64,000 nucleotides of DNA. It comes from Luteibacter rhizovicinus DSM 16549 (lineage in GTDB: Bacteria; Pseudomonadota; Gammaproteobacteria; Xanthomonadales; Rhodanobacteraceae). This document shows positions 16,307-24,738 of this stretch, one piece after another; within the stretch, counting starts at the first letter, position 1, and each line of letters begins with the position of its first letter. The position numbers were made by a program, and so were the translations under genes. The stretch spans positions 3,438,001 to 3,502,000 of the forward strand of contig NZ_CP017480.1 in NCBI RefSeq assembly GCF_001887595.1. The letters run 5' to 3'. The notes beneath the pieces were generated by a model, which saw only the letters and a program-made list of their open reading frames with translations, was not told where the DNA came from and did no database searches.

Positions 16307-17431
16307 ATGAATCCTTCCAACTGGATGCCAGATCTTGCGCATCCGTGGACGCGTTTTGCGTTGATCGTCGTGATCGCGCTGGCCGTCGCGGGTGTCCTTC
16401 GTCGCGTGACGAAATTTTTCCTGCGCCGCTTCGCGATCACGCATCCTGCCGGGGCGAGCATGATCGCCCGGGCGAATGCCCCGATGGAAGCCATCGTTCC
16501 CCTTGCCATGCTGCTGATCGCCTTCAGGGCGTCGCCCGACGAGCCGGCCAGCCTCATCGATGGCCTGGAGCACGTCGTCAGCCTCGGGCTGATCGTCGCC
16601 TGCACATGGTTCATCGTCCGCTGCATCGGCGCGCTCGACGCGACCGTATCCCGCTTCAACCCGATCGACCGCGAAGACAACCTCCGTGCGCGCCGCGTGC
16701 AGACGCAGGCGCGCGTGCTCAGTCGCACCGGCAGCGTGGTGGCCGTGGTACTGGGCATCGGCGTGGCGCTGATGACGTTCCCCACCGTGCGCCAGTTCGG
16801 TGCCAGCCTGCTGGCGTCGGCCGGGCTCGCTGGCCTGGCCGTGGGTCTCGCGGCGAAGCCCGTGCTCGGCAACCTCATCGCCGGTCTGCAGATCGCATTG
16901 ACCCAGCCGATCCGGCTCGACGATGTCGTCGTGATCGAAGGCGAGTGGGGCAAGATCGAGGAAATCACCAGCACCTATGTCGTCGTGCGCATCTGGGATG
17001 AGCGCCGCCTCGTGGTGCCCTTGCAGTACTTCATCGAGAACCCGTTCCAGAACTGGACGCGCACGAACTCGCAGGTGCTTGGTTCGGCCATGTTGTGGTT
17101 CGACTATGGGCTACCACTGGGTCCCTTGCGTACGGAACTGGAGCGCCTCTGCAAGCAGGCCCCGGAATGGGACGGCCGTGTGTGCGTGTTACAGGTGGTC
17201 GATACCAACGACAAGGCCATGCAGTTGCGCGCGCTGGTCAGCTCGTCCAATTCGAGCAAGTCCTGGGATCTTCGCTGCAAGGTACGCGAGGGTCTGATTG
17301 CCTTCGTGCAGCGTGAGTTCGCCGGCTTCCTGCCGCGCGTCCGCGGCGAGTTCGAGAGCCCTGTGGGAGTCGATTCATCGGCGATTGTGGGAGCCGATTC
17401 ATCGGCGATCCCGCGGCAGCGGGCCGGTTGA
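16307..17431 (+). CDS. MscS-family mechanosensitive ion channel
   Basis: The 374-residue small-conductance channel has three or four N-terminal membrane helices, the pore-lining Gly/Ala helix (ASLLASAGLAGLAVGLAAKPVLGNLIAGLQIALTQ region, about residues 165-200) and the beta domain opening DDVVVIEGEWGKIEEI. It opens on membrane tension in osmotic downshift. The ATG at 16307 was chosen because it precedes the first hydrophobic segment. The last 23 codons (from about 17360) are encoded by repeat element 3 and give a tandem VGVDSSAI/VGADSSAI peptide unlike any channel tail, so the ancestral C-terminus probably ended near residue 351. Confidence 0.9.
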   Translation: MNPSNWMPDLAHPWTRFALIVVIALAVAGVLRRVTKFFLRRFAITHPAGASMIARANAPMEAIVPLAMLLIAFRASPDEPASLIDGLEHVVSLGLIVACTWFIVRCIGALDATVSRFNPIDREDNLRARRVQTQARVLSRTGSVVAVVLGIGVALMTFPTVRQFGASLLASAGLAGLAVGLAAKPVLGNLIAGLQIALTQPIRLDDVVVIEGEWGKIEEITSTYVVVRIWDERRLVVPLQYFIENPFQNWTRTNSQVLGSAMLWFDYGLPLGPLRTELERLCKQAPEWDGRVCVLQVVDTNDKAMQLRALVSSSNSSKSWDLRCKVREGLIAFVQREFAGFLPRVRGEFESPVGVDSSAIVGADSSAIPRQRAG

Positions 17432-17466
17432 GGCGAGCACCCATCGCCGCTGAAGCGGCTCCCACA
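17362..17466. repeat. REP-pair element 3, overlapping the channel gene's 3' end
   Basis: Two tandem 24-base left arms (TGTGGGAGTCGATTC... and TGTGGGAGCCGATTC...), the CCCGCGGCAGCGGG hairpin and a right arm of the GCCGCTGAAGCGGC subtype are present, ending CCCACA at 17466. The left half is translated as the C-terminus of the MscS gene. Confidence 0.88.
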
Positions 17467-17492
17467 GTCACGATTCCTCGAAAGTGGCTCAC

Positions 17493-17522
17493 AAAAAAAG
17501 GCCCGGCGTAAGCCGGGCCTTT
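17493..17522 (-). terminator. Terminator of typA
   Basis: On the minus strand the stem AGGCCCGGC/GCCGGGCCT (17499-17507 with 17512-17520) is followed by seven T. It ends the typA transcript 23 bases past its stop codon. Confidence 0.88.
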
Positions 17523-17544
17523 CGCTAGCATCGAACGCTATCGA

Positions 17545-19392
17545 TTAAGCGCCGCGCGAAGACTTCTTGCGATCGCCTTCGGTCAGGTGCTTCTTGCGCA
17601 TGCGGATTTCCTTCGGCGTGACTTCGACCAGCTCGTCATCGTCGATGAAGTCCAGGGCCTGCTCCAGCGTGAACTTGAGTGCCGGGGTCAGCTGGATCGC
17701 ATCGTCCTTACCGGAGGCGCGCATGTTGGTCAGCGGCTTCGGCTTGATGGCGTTGACGGTGAGGTCGTTGTCCTTCGCGTGAATGCCGATGAGCTGGCCT
17801 TCATACACGGCGTCGCCTTCGGCGGCGAACAGCTTGCCGCGTTCCTGGAGGGGTCCGAGCGAGTAGGCCGGGGTGTTGCCGCCAGCGTTCGCGATCATGA
17901 CGCCGTTCTGGCGCTTGGCGATCGGGGCCGGGGTGTACGGACCGTAGTGCTTGAACACGTGGAACAGCAGGCCCGAGCCCTGGGTCAGGGTCTTGAACTG
18001 GTTCTGGAAGCCGATCAGGCCGCGGGCCGGGATCTCATACTCGAGACGCACGCGACCGTTACCGTCCGACACCATGTTCTTCAGGTCGCCCTTGCGGATG
18101 CCGAGGCGCTCCATGACGCCGCCCTGATGGATCTCTTCGATGTCGATCACCAGTTCCTCGATCGGCTCCATCTTCTGGCCGTCGATTTCCTTGAGGATGA
18201 CTTCCGGACGCGACACGGCCAGCTCGTAGCCTTCGCGACGCATGTTCTCGATCAGCACCGAGAGGTGCAGTTCGCCGCGGCCCGAGACCAGGAACTTGTC
18301 GGCGTCGGAGCCGTCTTCGACGCGGAGGGCGACGTTGTGCACCTTCTCGCGGTCGAGGCGCTCACGCAGCTGACGGCTGGTGAGGAACTTGCCGCCCGAA
18401 AGATCCTTGCTGCCGACGAACGGCGAGTTGTTGACCTGGAAGGTCATGCTGATCATCGGCTCGTCGACGCTCAGCGCCGGCAGTGCTTCCGGCGTGTCCG
18501 GCGAGGTCAGCGTGTCCGAAATGGTCAGGTCCGCGATACCCGAGATGGCGACGATGTCGCCCGCTTCGGCGCTTTCCTGCTCGATGCGCTCGAGACCGAG
18601 GAAGCCGAGCACCTGGGCGACCTTGCCCTGGCGCTTCTTGCCTTCACGGTCGATCACGGCAACCTGCATGCCCTTCTTCAGGGTGCCGCGCTGCACGCGG
18701 CCGATGCCGATGACGCCGACGAAATTGTTGTAGTCCAGCTGGCTGATGCGCATCTGGAAGGGGCCGTCCGGATCGACGTCCGGCTTCGGCGCGTGCTGCA
18801 TGATCGCTTCGTACAGCGGGGTCATGTCGCCTTCGCGCGCGTTCTCGTCGAGCGAGGCATAGCCGTTGAGCGCCGAAGCGTAGACGATCGGGAAGTCCAT
18901 CTGCTCGTCGGTGGCACCGAGCTTGGCGAACAGATCCCAGACCTGCTCGACGACCCACTCCGTACGGGCGGCGGGGCGGTCGACCTTGTTGACGACGACG
19001 ATCGGCTTGAAGCCCATCGCGAACGCCTTCTGGGTCACGAAGCGCGTCTGCGGCATCGGGCCGTCCATCGCGTCGACCAGGATCAGCACGGTGTCGACCA
19101 TGGACAGCACGCGCTCGACTTCGCCACCGAAGTCAGCATGTCCCGGGGTGTCGACGATGTTGATGCGGTTCTTCGCACCCGTCTTCTTGTCTTCCCAGGT
19201 GATGGCCGTGTTCTTGGCCAGGATCGTGATGCCACGCTCCTTTTCCTGGTCGTTCGAATCCATGACGCGCTCGGCGAGCACGGTGCGCTCATTGAGCGTG
19301 CCGGACTGCTTCAGAAGCTGGTCGACGAGGGTGGTCTTACCATGGTCGACGTGAGCGACGATGGCGATATTGCGCAGGAATTCGATCGACAT
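17545..19392 (-). CDS. typA: Ribosome-associated GTPase TypA/BipA
   Basis: A 615-residue translational GTPase of the EF-G-like family. BipA binds the 70S ribosome and aids large-subunit assembly at low temperature and in stress. G1 [15 protein letters not shown] is at residues 13-27, the switch region [13 protein letters not shown] follows, G3 is DTPGHADF and G4 NKVDRP. The C-terminal segment [19 protein letters not shown] is the TypA-specific hallmark. The length equals the family norm. A perfect TATAAT lies 54 bases upstream, and a terminator lies downstream, so it is monocistronic. Confidence 0.97.
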   Translation of the reverse strand: MSIEFLRNIAIVAHVDHGKTTLVDQLLKQSGTLNERTVLAERVMDSNDQEKERGITILAKNTAITWEDKKTGAKNRINIVDTPGHADFGGEVERVLSMVDTVLILVDAMDGPMPQTRFVTQKAFAMGFKPIVVVNKVDRPAARTEWVVEQVWDLFAKLGATDEQMDFPIVYASALNGYASLDENAREGDMTPLYEAIMQHAPKPDVDPDGPFQMRISQLDYNNFVGVIGIGRVQRGTLKKGMQVAVIDREGKKRQGKVAQVLGFLGLERIEQESAEAGDIVAISGIADLTISDTLTSPDTPEALPALSVDEPMISMTFQVNNSPFVGSKDLSGGKFLTSRQLRERLDREKVHNVALRVEDGSDADKFLVSGRGELHLSVLIENMRREGYELAVSRPEVILKEIDGQKMEPIEELVIDIEEIHQGGVMERLGIRKGDLKNMVSDGNGRVRLEYEIPARGLIGFQNQFKTLTQGSGLLFHVFKHYGPYTPAPIAKRQNGVMIANAGGNTPAYSLGPLQERGKLFAAEGDAVYEGQLIGIHAKDNDLTVNAIKPKPLTNMRASGKDDAIQLTPALKFTLEQALDFIDDDELVEVTPKEIRMRKKHLTEGDRKKSSRGA

Positions 19393-19445
19393 GCGGTATG
19401 CGCCGGCGTAAAGCCGGATCGCCTCTTTGGTTTGGGAAGCCGCCG

Positions 19446-19451
19446 ATTATA
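19446..19451 (-). promoter_or_regulatory. Probable -10 element for typA
   Basis: The minus strand reads TATAAT here, 54 bases before the typA ATG, in an otherwise GC-rich tract. No good TTGACA lies 16-18 bases upstream, so the -35 is weak or absent. Confidence 0.5.
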
Positions 19452-19601
19452 AAGGAAAAGAGCGACTTTCGCATGACGGGGGCGGAGAGTCCGTCAGGAA
19501 GCCCGCCCGATGCATCGAAATCCATCCGAAAGCAGGAAAAAGGGCCGTTTTACGGCGGCCGGCGAGGCGCTAAGCTGCCGCCCATGGAAAAGGGGCCGGG
19601 C

Positions 19602-20522
19602 ATGGAAAAGCGGTTGACAGGGCGTCCGACGCCAAGGGCGATCGGGTGGACGGTGGGGTTACTGCTTTCGCTCGCTCTCGTTTTCGCGGTGACCGGTGGT
19701 CATTCTGGCCACGCCAGGCCCTCGACGTCGCCCGTGGCGCCCGCATCGGTTCGCGTGGATACGGCGCCGCCGGGCACCCGACATGCCACTGAGCGAGGCC
19801 TCGGTCGAAAGCCCCCCGCCGCGATGCAGCCCCTCCTCGGAGCAGGCGACGATCGCACCGTCGAGGCGCTTTTCGCGCGATTGGGTCCCCTGTCCGGAGA
19901 GGGGGACGTCGCCGCGACCCTCCTCATGCGCCAGGCCGCTGCGGTCTGCCGACACGCTGTGGAGCCGGGTTGGCAGAGCCGTACAAACAACCCGCGAGCC
20001 ATGGCCTACGCCGCCTGGAAGGCATCGTTCTGCACGCGGACCGTATCGCAGGCCGAGCTGGACAGCATCAACCAGCGGGGCAGGGTTGCCTTCGACCGGC
20101 GTTATCCCGGATGGGCGGTGACCGGCCCTCGCTCGGTGGACGAGATCTTCGATGCCGTGACGTCTTCCGACGACGTCGAGGTCACGGACATGGCCAGTGT
20201 TCTCCTTCCGCGAGACGCGACGGGCCACTGGGACCTGGGTCGGGATCTCGTTCAAGGCTCGGCGTACGAGGCCGACCTGCACAAGTACCAGCACGTGGCT
20301 CTCGACGACATGCAGTGTGCGACGACGGGTGGCTGCGAGCCTGGCGGCATGCGTTCGGCCATGATCTGCCTGGCGAGCGACGGTTACACCTGCGCGCCCG
20401 GACAGGGCGTCTACGACATGTGGAACGAGCAGCTCTCGCCGGCAGAGATCGACATCGTGCTCGCCATCGAGCAGCGTATCCGGGACGAGCGCGCACGCCG
20501 CTTGGCGACGCCCCCCGGCTGA
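19602..20522 (+). CDS. Uncharacterised six-cysteine exported protein, paralogue A
   Basis: I do not recognise a named family. The 306-residue product has one N-terminal hydrophobic segment (about residues 14-32), then a low-complexity Pro/Ala stretch, then a domain with six cysteines. Their layout is Cx27C with EPGWQ and AWKASFC, Cx5C in QCATTGGC, and Cx7C in CLASDGYTC, followed by a charged C-terminal helix IEQRIRDERARR. Two nearby genes (22869 and 23877) share this pattern exactly or nearly so. The ATG at 19602 follows AAGGGG. An ATG at 19584 is an alternative start. A role in the periplasm with three disulfides is inference. Confidence 0.7.
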   Translation: MEKRLTGRPTPRAIGWTVGLLLSLALVFAVTGGHSGHARPSTSPVAPASVRVDTAPPGTRHATERGLGRKPPAAMQPLLGAGDDRTVEALFARLGPLSGEGDVAATLLMRQAAAVCRHAVEPGWQSRTNNPRAMAYAAWKASFCTRTVSQAELDSINQRGRVAFDRRYPGWAVTGPRSVDEIFDAVTSSDDVEVTDMASVLLPRDATGHWDLGRDLVQGSAYEADLHKYQHVALDDMQCATTGGCEPGGMRSAMICLASDGYTCAPGQGVYDMWNEQLSPAEIDIVLAIEQRIRDERARRLATPPG

Positions 20523-20532
20523 GGGGCGTCGC
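20505..20532. terminator. Shared hairpin between convergent genes
   Basis: A 10-bp perfect stem (GCGACGCCCC at 20505-20514 with its complement at 20523-20532) has an eight-base loop holding the stop codon of paralogue A. It lies between two convergent genes 18 bases apart. There is no T-run, so termination efficiency is uncertain. Confidence 0.5.
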
Positions 20533-20540
20533 GGTCGTCA

Positions 20541-22730
20541 TCAGAGCTGGGCGGGCTCATCCCGACAGGTGGCCGGCATGTTCTTCGGGTCGATGCCCTC
20601 GCCCGAGCAGGTCCAGGTGATGGTCTTTCCGTCCAGCTTCGGTGTCAGGATGATCTGCCCCGAATCCAGCTTCGCGTCCGTCTTGTGCGGCGGGGTGGCA
20701 TCCATCGTGACCACGATCTCGCCACCCTGGCCGACCTCGACCGAGCCGGCGTAGTCGTTGCCCAGCGATTCCGCGGTGCCGAGGCCGGCCGCCGCGTTGT
20801 TCGCCGGGAACTTGCCCGTAGCCAGGCGACGCCCGGCGACAGCTAGCTTGACCGGGTCGGCGGCGGCGAGCGCCCCCGACACCTGGCTACGCAACATGTA
20901 TTGCTGGTACTGCGGCACGGCAATCGCCGCAAGGATAGCCGCCGTCGCCACGGCGCCCGCCGAGCCCATCTGGCCGACCAGTTCCGCCGGACTCTGTTCG
21001 TAGGTGAAGGAGATGGCGAACGTATCCGCATCCGCTTCGATCGCCGCGCCGACCACGCCCTTCTCGGGCAGGCCGAGCGTATGGGCGGCAGGAAGGCTGG
21101 TGATATCCAGGTCGGCCCCGGCCATGCCACCCATCATCTGCAGGATCCCGATATAGGTGTAATAAGCATCGCGCTGGGCGTCGCGGCTATTGGCCGTGTA
21201 ACCCATCAGCACGTGTGAGCCAGGATAGGCCCGGCCGCGAAACCAGTCGTCCAGCGAGGTGTCCAGCTTGGCTGCCGCACGATCGGCCAGGGCTTGGGGC
21301 ACCTTGGCCAGGATGATCCAGTCACCTTCCTCGACCCAGTAGAGGCGGCTGCCGAAGCGCTGCATCAGGTTCATGAAGGGCACGAGGGCCTGCTGCTCGG
21401 GATGGTCGGCCGCCGGCTCGTACGGCGCGCCCGGCATGAACAGCCAGTGCACCTTCGCGTCGTCGACGGTCGTCTCGCCGCTGCGCCAGCGTCCCGCCTT
21501 GGTCATCTCGTCGATACGCGCGTGCCAGGCTTTCAGGTCGCGCGCACGGATGGCGACGAACTGGCCGGCGTCGTCGGCAAAGACGATCGACTCCGGGCCC
21601 ATCCACTTCGTGTAGTCGGCGACGTCGAAGCCATATTTGTCCCGCATCCTGCTCAGGCCGTCGCGGATGGTCTTCGCGCGTTCGGCGCCGAAGTCCAGAT
21701 TGAGGTTGTCCTCGAAGGCCTTGTAACCCTCGGCGCTGGGCAGCGCGAAGGTCATCGCCCAGCGCGGCTGACCTGCGCTCTTCACTGTCGGTGCGAACGA
21801 GTGCGGCGCCGCGTACTGCAGGACGCGAGCCTGTGGGGCATGCACCACCATGCGGAACTGGCCCCGACCGTCCGCGGTGCCGCTGCCGAAGGCGAACGCA
21901 TCGGCCTTGGAGGCGAAATCCGTCGGCAGCTTGCCCAAGGGGGATTCGCCGGCCTGGTTGGCGGCGACGGCGCCGATACCGCGAATGGTCGCCCAGCCGA
22001 ACAAGCCTTCACCCGAGGTGTCGATGTGGGCTTCGAGCGGGCCGAGCGTCGCCGGCGCGGTGGCGGCCGAGGACTTGGCGAGCGTGGCGACCAGCTCGTC
22101 GATGGTGTGCTCGTCGCTGGGTTGCTGCATCGACTGGGTGACCCACAAGCGATGGTCGGCGACGACGTAGCGAACACTGCCGCCCGAGGCCAGCTTGCCG
22201 TTGCCCTGGGCATCCAGGGGCGCGACCAGCAGCGGCGCATTAAGCGAGGCGAGACGCGCATTGAACGCGGCGATGGAATCGAACGAGAAGCTGCCCGTCG
22301 CGACGACGCGCGAGGTCGGCGAGGGAATGCCCAGCGGATCGATCAGGACGATCTCGAGCGGCGAACGAAGATCGCCCAACAGGAGATTGAGTGCCGGACC
22401 GATCTTGGCATCGGCGAGGACCTTGTCCTTCGCGATGGTCTCGCGCAGCTTCGCCACGGCATCGAGATTCGCCTTCACGGAGAGGGCGGCATCGAGCGGA
22501 CGGCCATTCGGCACACCACCGATCACGGCCCAGGGCGACGGCAGGCGCAGGTAAGCCACGGCTTGCGCGGGCAGGTGCTGGCGCAACCAGGCGGGCGCGG
22601 CGATCGCGGCCTGCGCGGCGGCGACGGCCTTGGGATCGGCGGTGGGTGATTCGTCTTTCTTGTGGCAGGCGGCGAGGCCGAGTGCGGCGGTGATCGCGGC
22701 AGACAGCAGGACGGTACGACGGGCAATCAT
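20541..22730 (-). CDS. Lipoprotein with C-terminal type IV pilin-like domain
   Basis: The 729-residue protein begins with a lipoprotein signal ending LAAC, with Cys22 as the lipidation site. Residues of about 23-585 form a large region I do not recognise. From about residue 587 it turns pilin-like: AILAAIAVPQYQQYMLRSQ copies the N-terminal helix of PilA. NNAAAGLGTAESL and the end ITWTCSGEGIDPKNMPATCR match the type IVa pilin disulfide loop. The prepilin peptidase site (G then FTLIE) is absent, so this is not a processable pilin. No pilus genes are nearby. It sits on the opposite strand between six-cysteine paralogues A and B. Confidence 0.75.
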   Translation of the reverse strand: MIARRTVLLSAAITAALGLAACHKKDESPTADPKAVAAAQAAIAAPAWLRQHLPAQAVAYLRLPSPWAVIGGVPNGRPLDAALSVKANLDAVAKLRETIAKDKVLADAKIGPALNLLLGDLRSPLEIVLIDPLGIPSPTSRVVATGSFSFDSIAAFNARLASLNAPLLVAPLDAQGNGKLASGGSVRYVVADHRLWVTQSMQQPSDEHTIDELVATLAKSSAATAPATLGPLEAHIDTSGEGLFGWATIRGIGAVAANQAGESPLGKLPTDFASKADAFAFGSGTADGRGQFRMVVHAPQARVLQYAAPHSFAPTVKSAGQPRWAMTFALPSAEGYKAFEDNLNLDFGAERAKTIRDGLSRMRDKYGFDVADYTKWMGPESIVFADDAGQFVAIRARDLKAWHARIDEMTKAGRWRSGETTVDDAKVHWLFMPGAPYEPAADHPEQQALVPFMNLMQRFGSRLYWVEEGDWIILAKVPQALADRAAAKLDTSLDDWFRGRAYPGSHVLMGYTANSRDAQRDAYYTYIGILQMMGGMAGADLDITSLPAAHTLGLPEKGVVGAAIEADADTFAISFTYEQSPAELVGQMGSAGAVATAAILAAIAVPQYQQYMLRSQVSGALAAADPVKLAVAGRRLATGKFPANNAAAGLGTAESLGNDYAGSVEVGQGGEIVVTMDATPPHKTDAKLDSGQIILTPKLDGKTITWTCSGEGIDPKNMPATCRDEPAQL

Positions 22731-22868
22731 TGCTCAGTATCCCCTTGGCTTCCTCCGGCTCCTGCCGGGAGCTGGAGGATAGCAGCCCGCAAACATGCTG
22801 CATGCGACACAGCCATCCGCTACGCTTTCCGCATCGGCCGTTGACGACGGCAAATCCAGGGATATGGA

Positions 22869-23816
22869 GTGGGGAACGTCAACATATCAAACGGAAAACG
22901 AAGCGCCTTGCCGTGGCTTCTGGCGCTGTGCTTCGTATGCCTTGCCATCGTGTTCCGCCTGGCAGGGCAGGCCGTCGCAGATCCTGTTCGTGGAGCCCTC
23001 GCTCCGGTCGTCGATTCGCGGCGTGGAAGCGGCGAGGCGAAGAGGCCCATAGTGTCGGCGCGACGGCACGTCGCCCCTCTGTCGGCTCGCGGGCATGCGT
23101 CGTCCGGAAGCATCAATCCGGACGGCTATCTGATTCCCGGCGACGACTTTTCCGCCATCGAGCGTCGTCTGGCAGAACGGGTGACGTATGACGACCGGGC
23201 CTTGTTCGTCATGCTGAACGCCGCAGGGTCGTGCAGCACACCAGTCAAGCCGGATTGGCGTACGAACTCCAGGACGGAATCCGGCCGCACTTTCCTTGCG
23301 TGGAAGGAGTGGTTCTGCCATGGACGCACGACCGCCAACGAATTCCACGCCTATGCCGCGATGACTCTCGAATCATTTAAGACGCGCCATGAAGACTGGA
23401 ACGACAAGGACGACGATGATGGAAACCGTCTCGTCTTCGAGGCAGTTTTCAGTTCGGATTCGCCGGAAGACATGTCCCTTGCAGGCGATCTGGTCGACCT
23501 GCCCGGTCTGGGTCGGTGGGCCTTGGGCGCGGAGGATGTCGAGGGCACGGCGCACGCTGCGCGACTACCGCGCTACCAGCAGGTCGCGCTGGAGGGCCTT
23601 CAATGTTCGCAACTTGGCGGATGCGGCCCGAACGACCTGCTGACCATGTGGCTGTGCGTGAGACCGCCTGCTTTGGGCTGCCGGGTGGGTGAAAGTGTCG
23701 ACGACATGTGGGCGACTGAATTCGCCCCTGACGAGATCGCGATCATCGCCCGCATCCAGCAACGCATACTCGACGAGCGCGCTCGCCGTATTGCTTCGAG
23801 CTCTAGCAAGGATTGA
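22869..23816 (+). CDS. Uncharacterised six-cysteine exported protein, paralogue B
   Basis: A 315-residue protein of unknown function, related to its neighbours at 19602 and 23877. It has a hydrophobic N-terminal segment (about residues 14-33), possibly cleaved after QAVA. The mature domain again has six cysteines: Cx27C with KPDWR and AWKEWFC, Cx5C in QCSQLGGC, and Cx7C in CVRPPALGC. An acidic run (NDKDDDDG) lies between the second and third cysteines. The tail IQQRILDERARRIA matches paralogue A closely. The start is GTG at 22869, weakly supported by ATATGGA upstream. It is divergent from the pilin-like lipoprotein. Confidence 0.68.
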   Translation: MGNVNISNGKRSALPWLLALCFVCLAIVFRLAGQAVADPVRGALAPVVDSRRGSGEAKRPIVSARRHVAPLSARGHASSGSINPDGYLIPGDDFSAIERRLAERVTYDDRALFVMLNAAGSCSTPVKPDWRTNSRTESGRTFLAWKEWFCHGRTTANEFHAYAAMTLESFKTRHEDWNDKDDDDGNRLVFEAVFSSDSPEDMSLAGDLVDLPGLGRWALGAEDVEGTAHAARLPRYQQVALEGLQCSQLGGCGPNDLLTMWLCVRPPALGCRVGESVDDMWATEFAPDEIAIIARIQQRILDERARRIASSSSKD

Positions 23817-23834
23817 GCCGCATGACAAAGGGTT

Positions 23835-23856
23835 CACCGCTAAAGCGGCTCTCACA
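23835..23856. repeat. Decayed single REP arm
   Basis: The bases CACCGCTAAAGCGGCTCTCACA resemble the right arm of the repeats elsewhere with several changes. No left arm is present. It lies in the 60-base gap between paralogues B and C. Confidence 0.5.
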
Positions 23857-23876
23857 TACTTCAAGCAGGGAATACC

Positions 23877-24635
23877 GTGGATATTAAGGAATCGCGGAAG
23901 GTGCGGCGTCTGGCGTTGACCTGCGTCGGTGTGGCCGTGATGGCGATAGGCGCAGGCGCAGTTCGCGCGAGTTCACCCCCGCTGGAACGCCCCGGCGACA
24001 CCTTCGAGACGTTGCACTCGCGTTACGATGCCCGCGCAGCGGATGATCCCGACGCTCTTCACTTGCTCGTCCAGGCAGCGATGTTGTGCAGGGAGTATGA
24101 GCCGAACTGGAAGTCGGAGCCGTTCATAACGAGTTCTTTCCGTGTCTTCGGCGCATGGCAGGATCGCTTCTGCGGCGGCGTGAATCGCGGCAACGACTAC
24201 GCCCGCTACAAGGCGATCGGGAAGACCACGCCGTGGAATTCCCCCGTGGAGAAGCCGCTCACGTTGGACGAAGCGGTGGAGGTGGCGCTGACCAGCGACT
24301 CGCCGATGCGCCTCGAATCCGCCGCGTACGCGATAGAAAATGGATCGATCCGCTGGCAGCTAGGTACGGGGTTCCTTCGCTATACAAACACCGTTCCGAA
24401 CCTTGGCCAACTCCAGGCCATGGCGGTGCGCAGTATTGCCTGTCGGTACTCCGGCGCTTGCGATGCGGGTGGCATGGACACCATGTGGATGTGTGCGCGC
24501 GACCGTCGCTGCACACCGGCAATTACCGTGTTCGGCTTGTGGGCGACGGAGCATTCGCGGGTCGAGATGGCGGCTGTGCGTTCGATGCTGCAGCAGTTGA
24601 TGCAGGAGCGCGAGCGCCGCGGAGCCGATCGGTAG
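23877..24635 (+). CDS. Uncharacterised six-cysteine exported protein, paralogue C
   Basis: This 252-residue protein is the shortest of the three related genes. It has a cleavable-looking signal peptide ending AVRA near residue 31. Its mature part has the same six cysteines: Cx27C with EPNWK and AWQDRFC, Cx5C in ACRYSGAC, and Cx5C in CARDRRC, where A and B have Cx7C. The shared region (EVALTSDSPMRLES) aligns with SSDDVEV in A and SSDSPEDMS in B. The start is GTG at 23877, after CAGGGA. It lies 60 bases from paralogue B on the same strand, and the two could be cotranscribed. Function is unknown. Confidence 0.7.
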   Translation: MDIKESRKVRRLALTCVGVAVMAIGAGAVRASSPPLERPGDTFETLHSRYDARAADDPDALHLLVQAAMLCREYEPNWKSEPFITSSFRVFGAWQDRFCGGVNRGNDYARYKAIGKTTPWNSPVEKPLTLDEAVEVALTSDSPMRLESAAYAIENGSIRWQLGTGFLRYTNTVPNLGQLQAMAVRSIACRYSGACDAGGMDTMWMCARDRRCTPAITVFGLWATEHSRVEMAAVRSMLQQLMQERERRGADR

Positions 24636-24738
24636 CTGGCAAGACATGCAGCGCCGCTCCGGTTTTCCCCGCCGTTAATCAAGGACCGCCCGTTCCATGG
24701 TTACTCCGCAGGGATGAACGGCTGGGAGGCGCGTTGGA

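Noticed and set aside
17587..19452. 621-codon plus-strand frame opposite typA
   Set aside because: It mirrors the typA codons and matches no motif. The sense strand encodes an intact GTPase with promoter and terminator.
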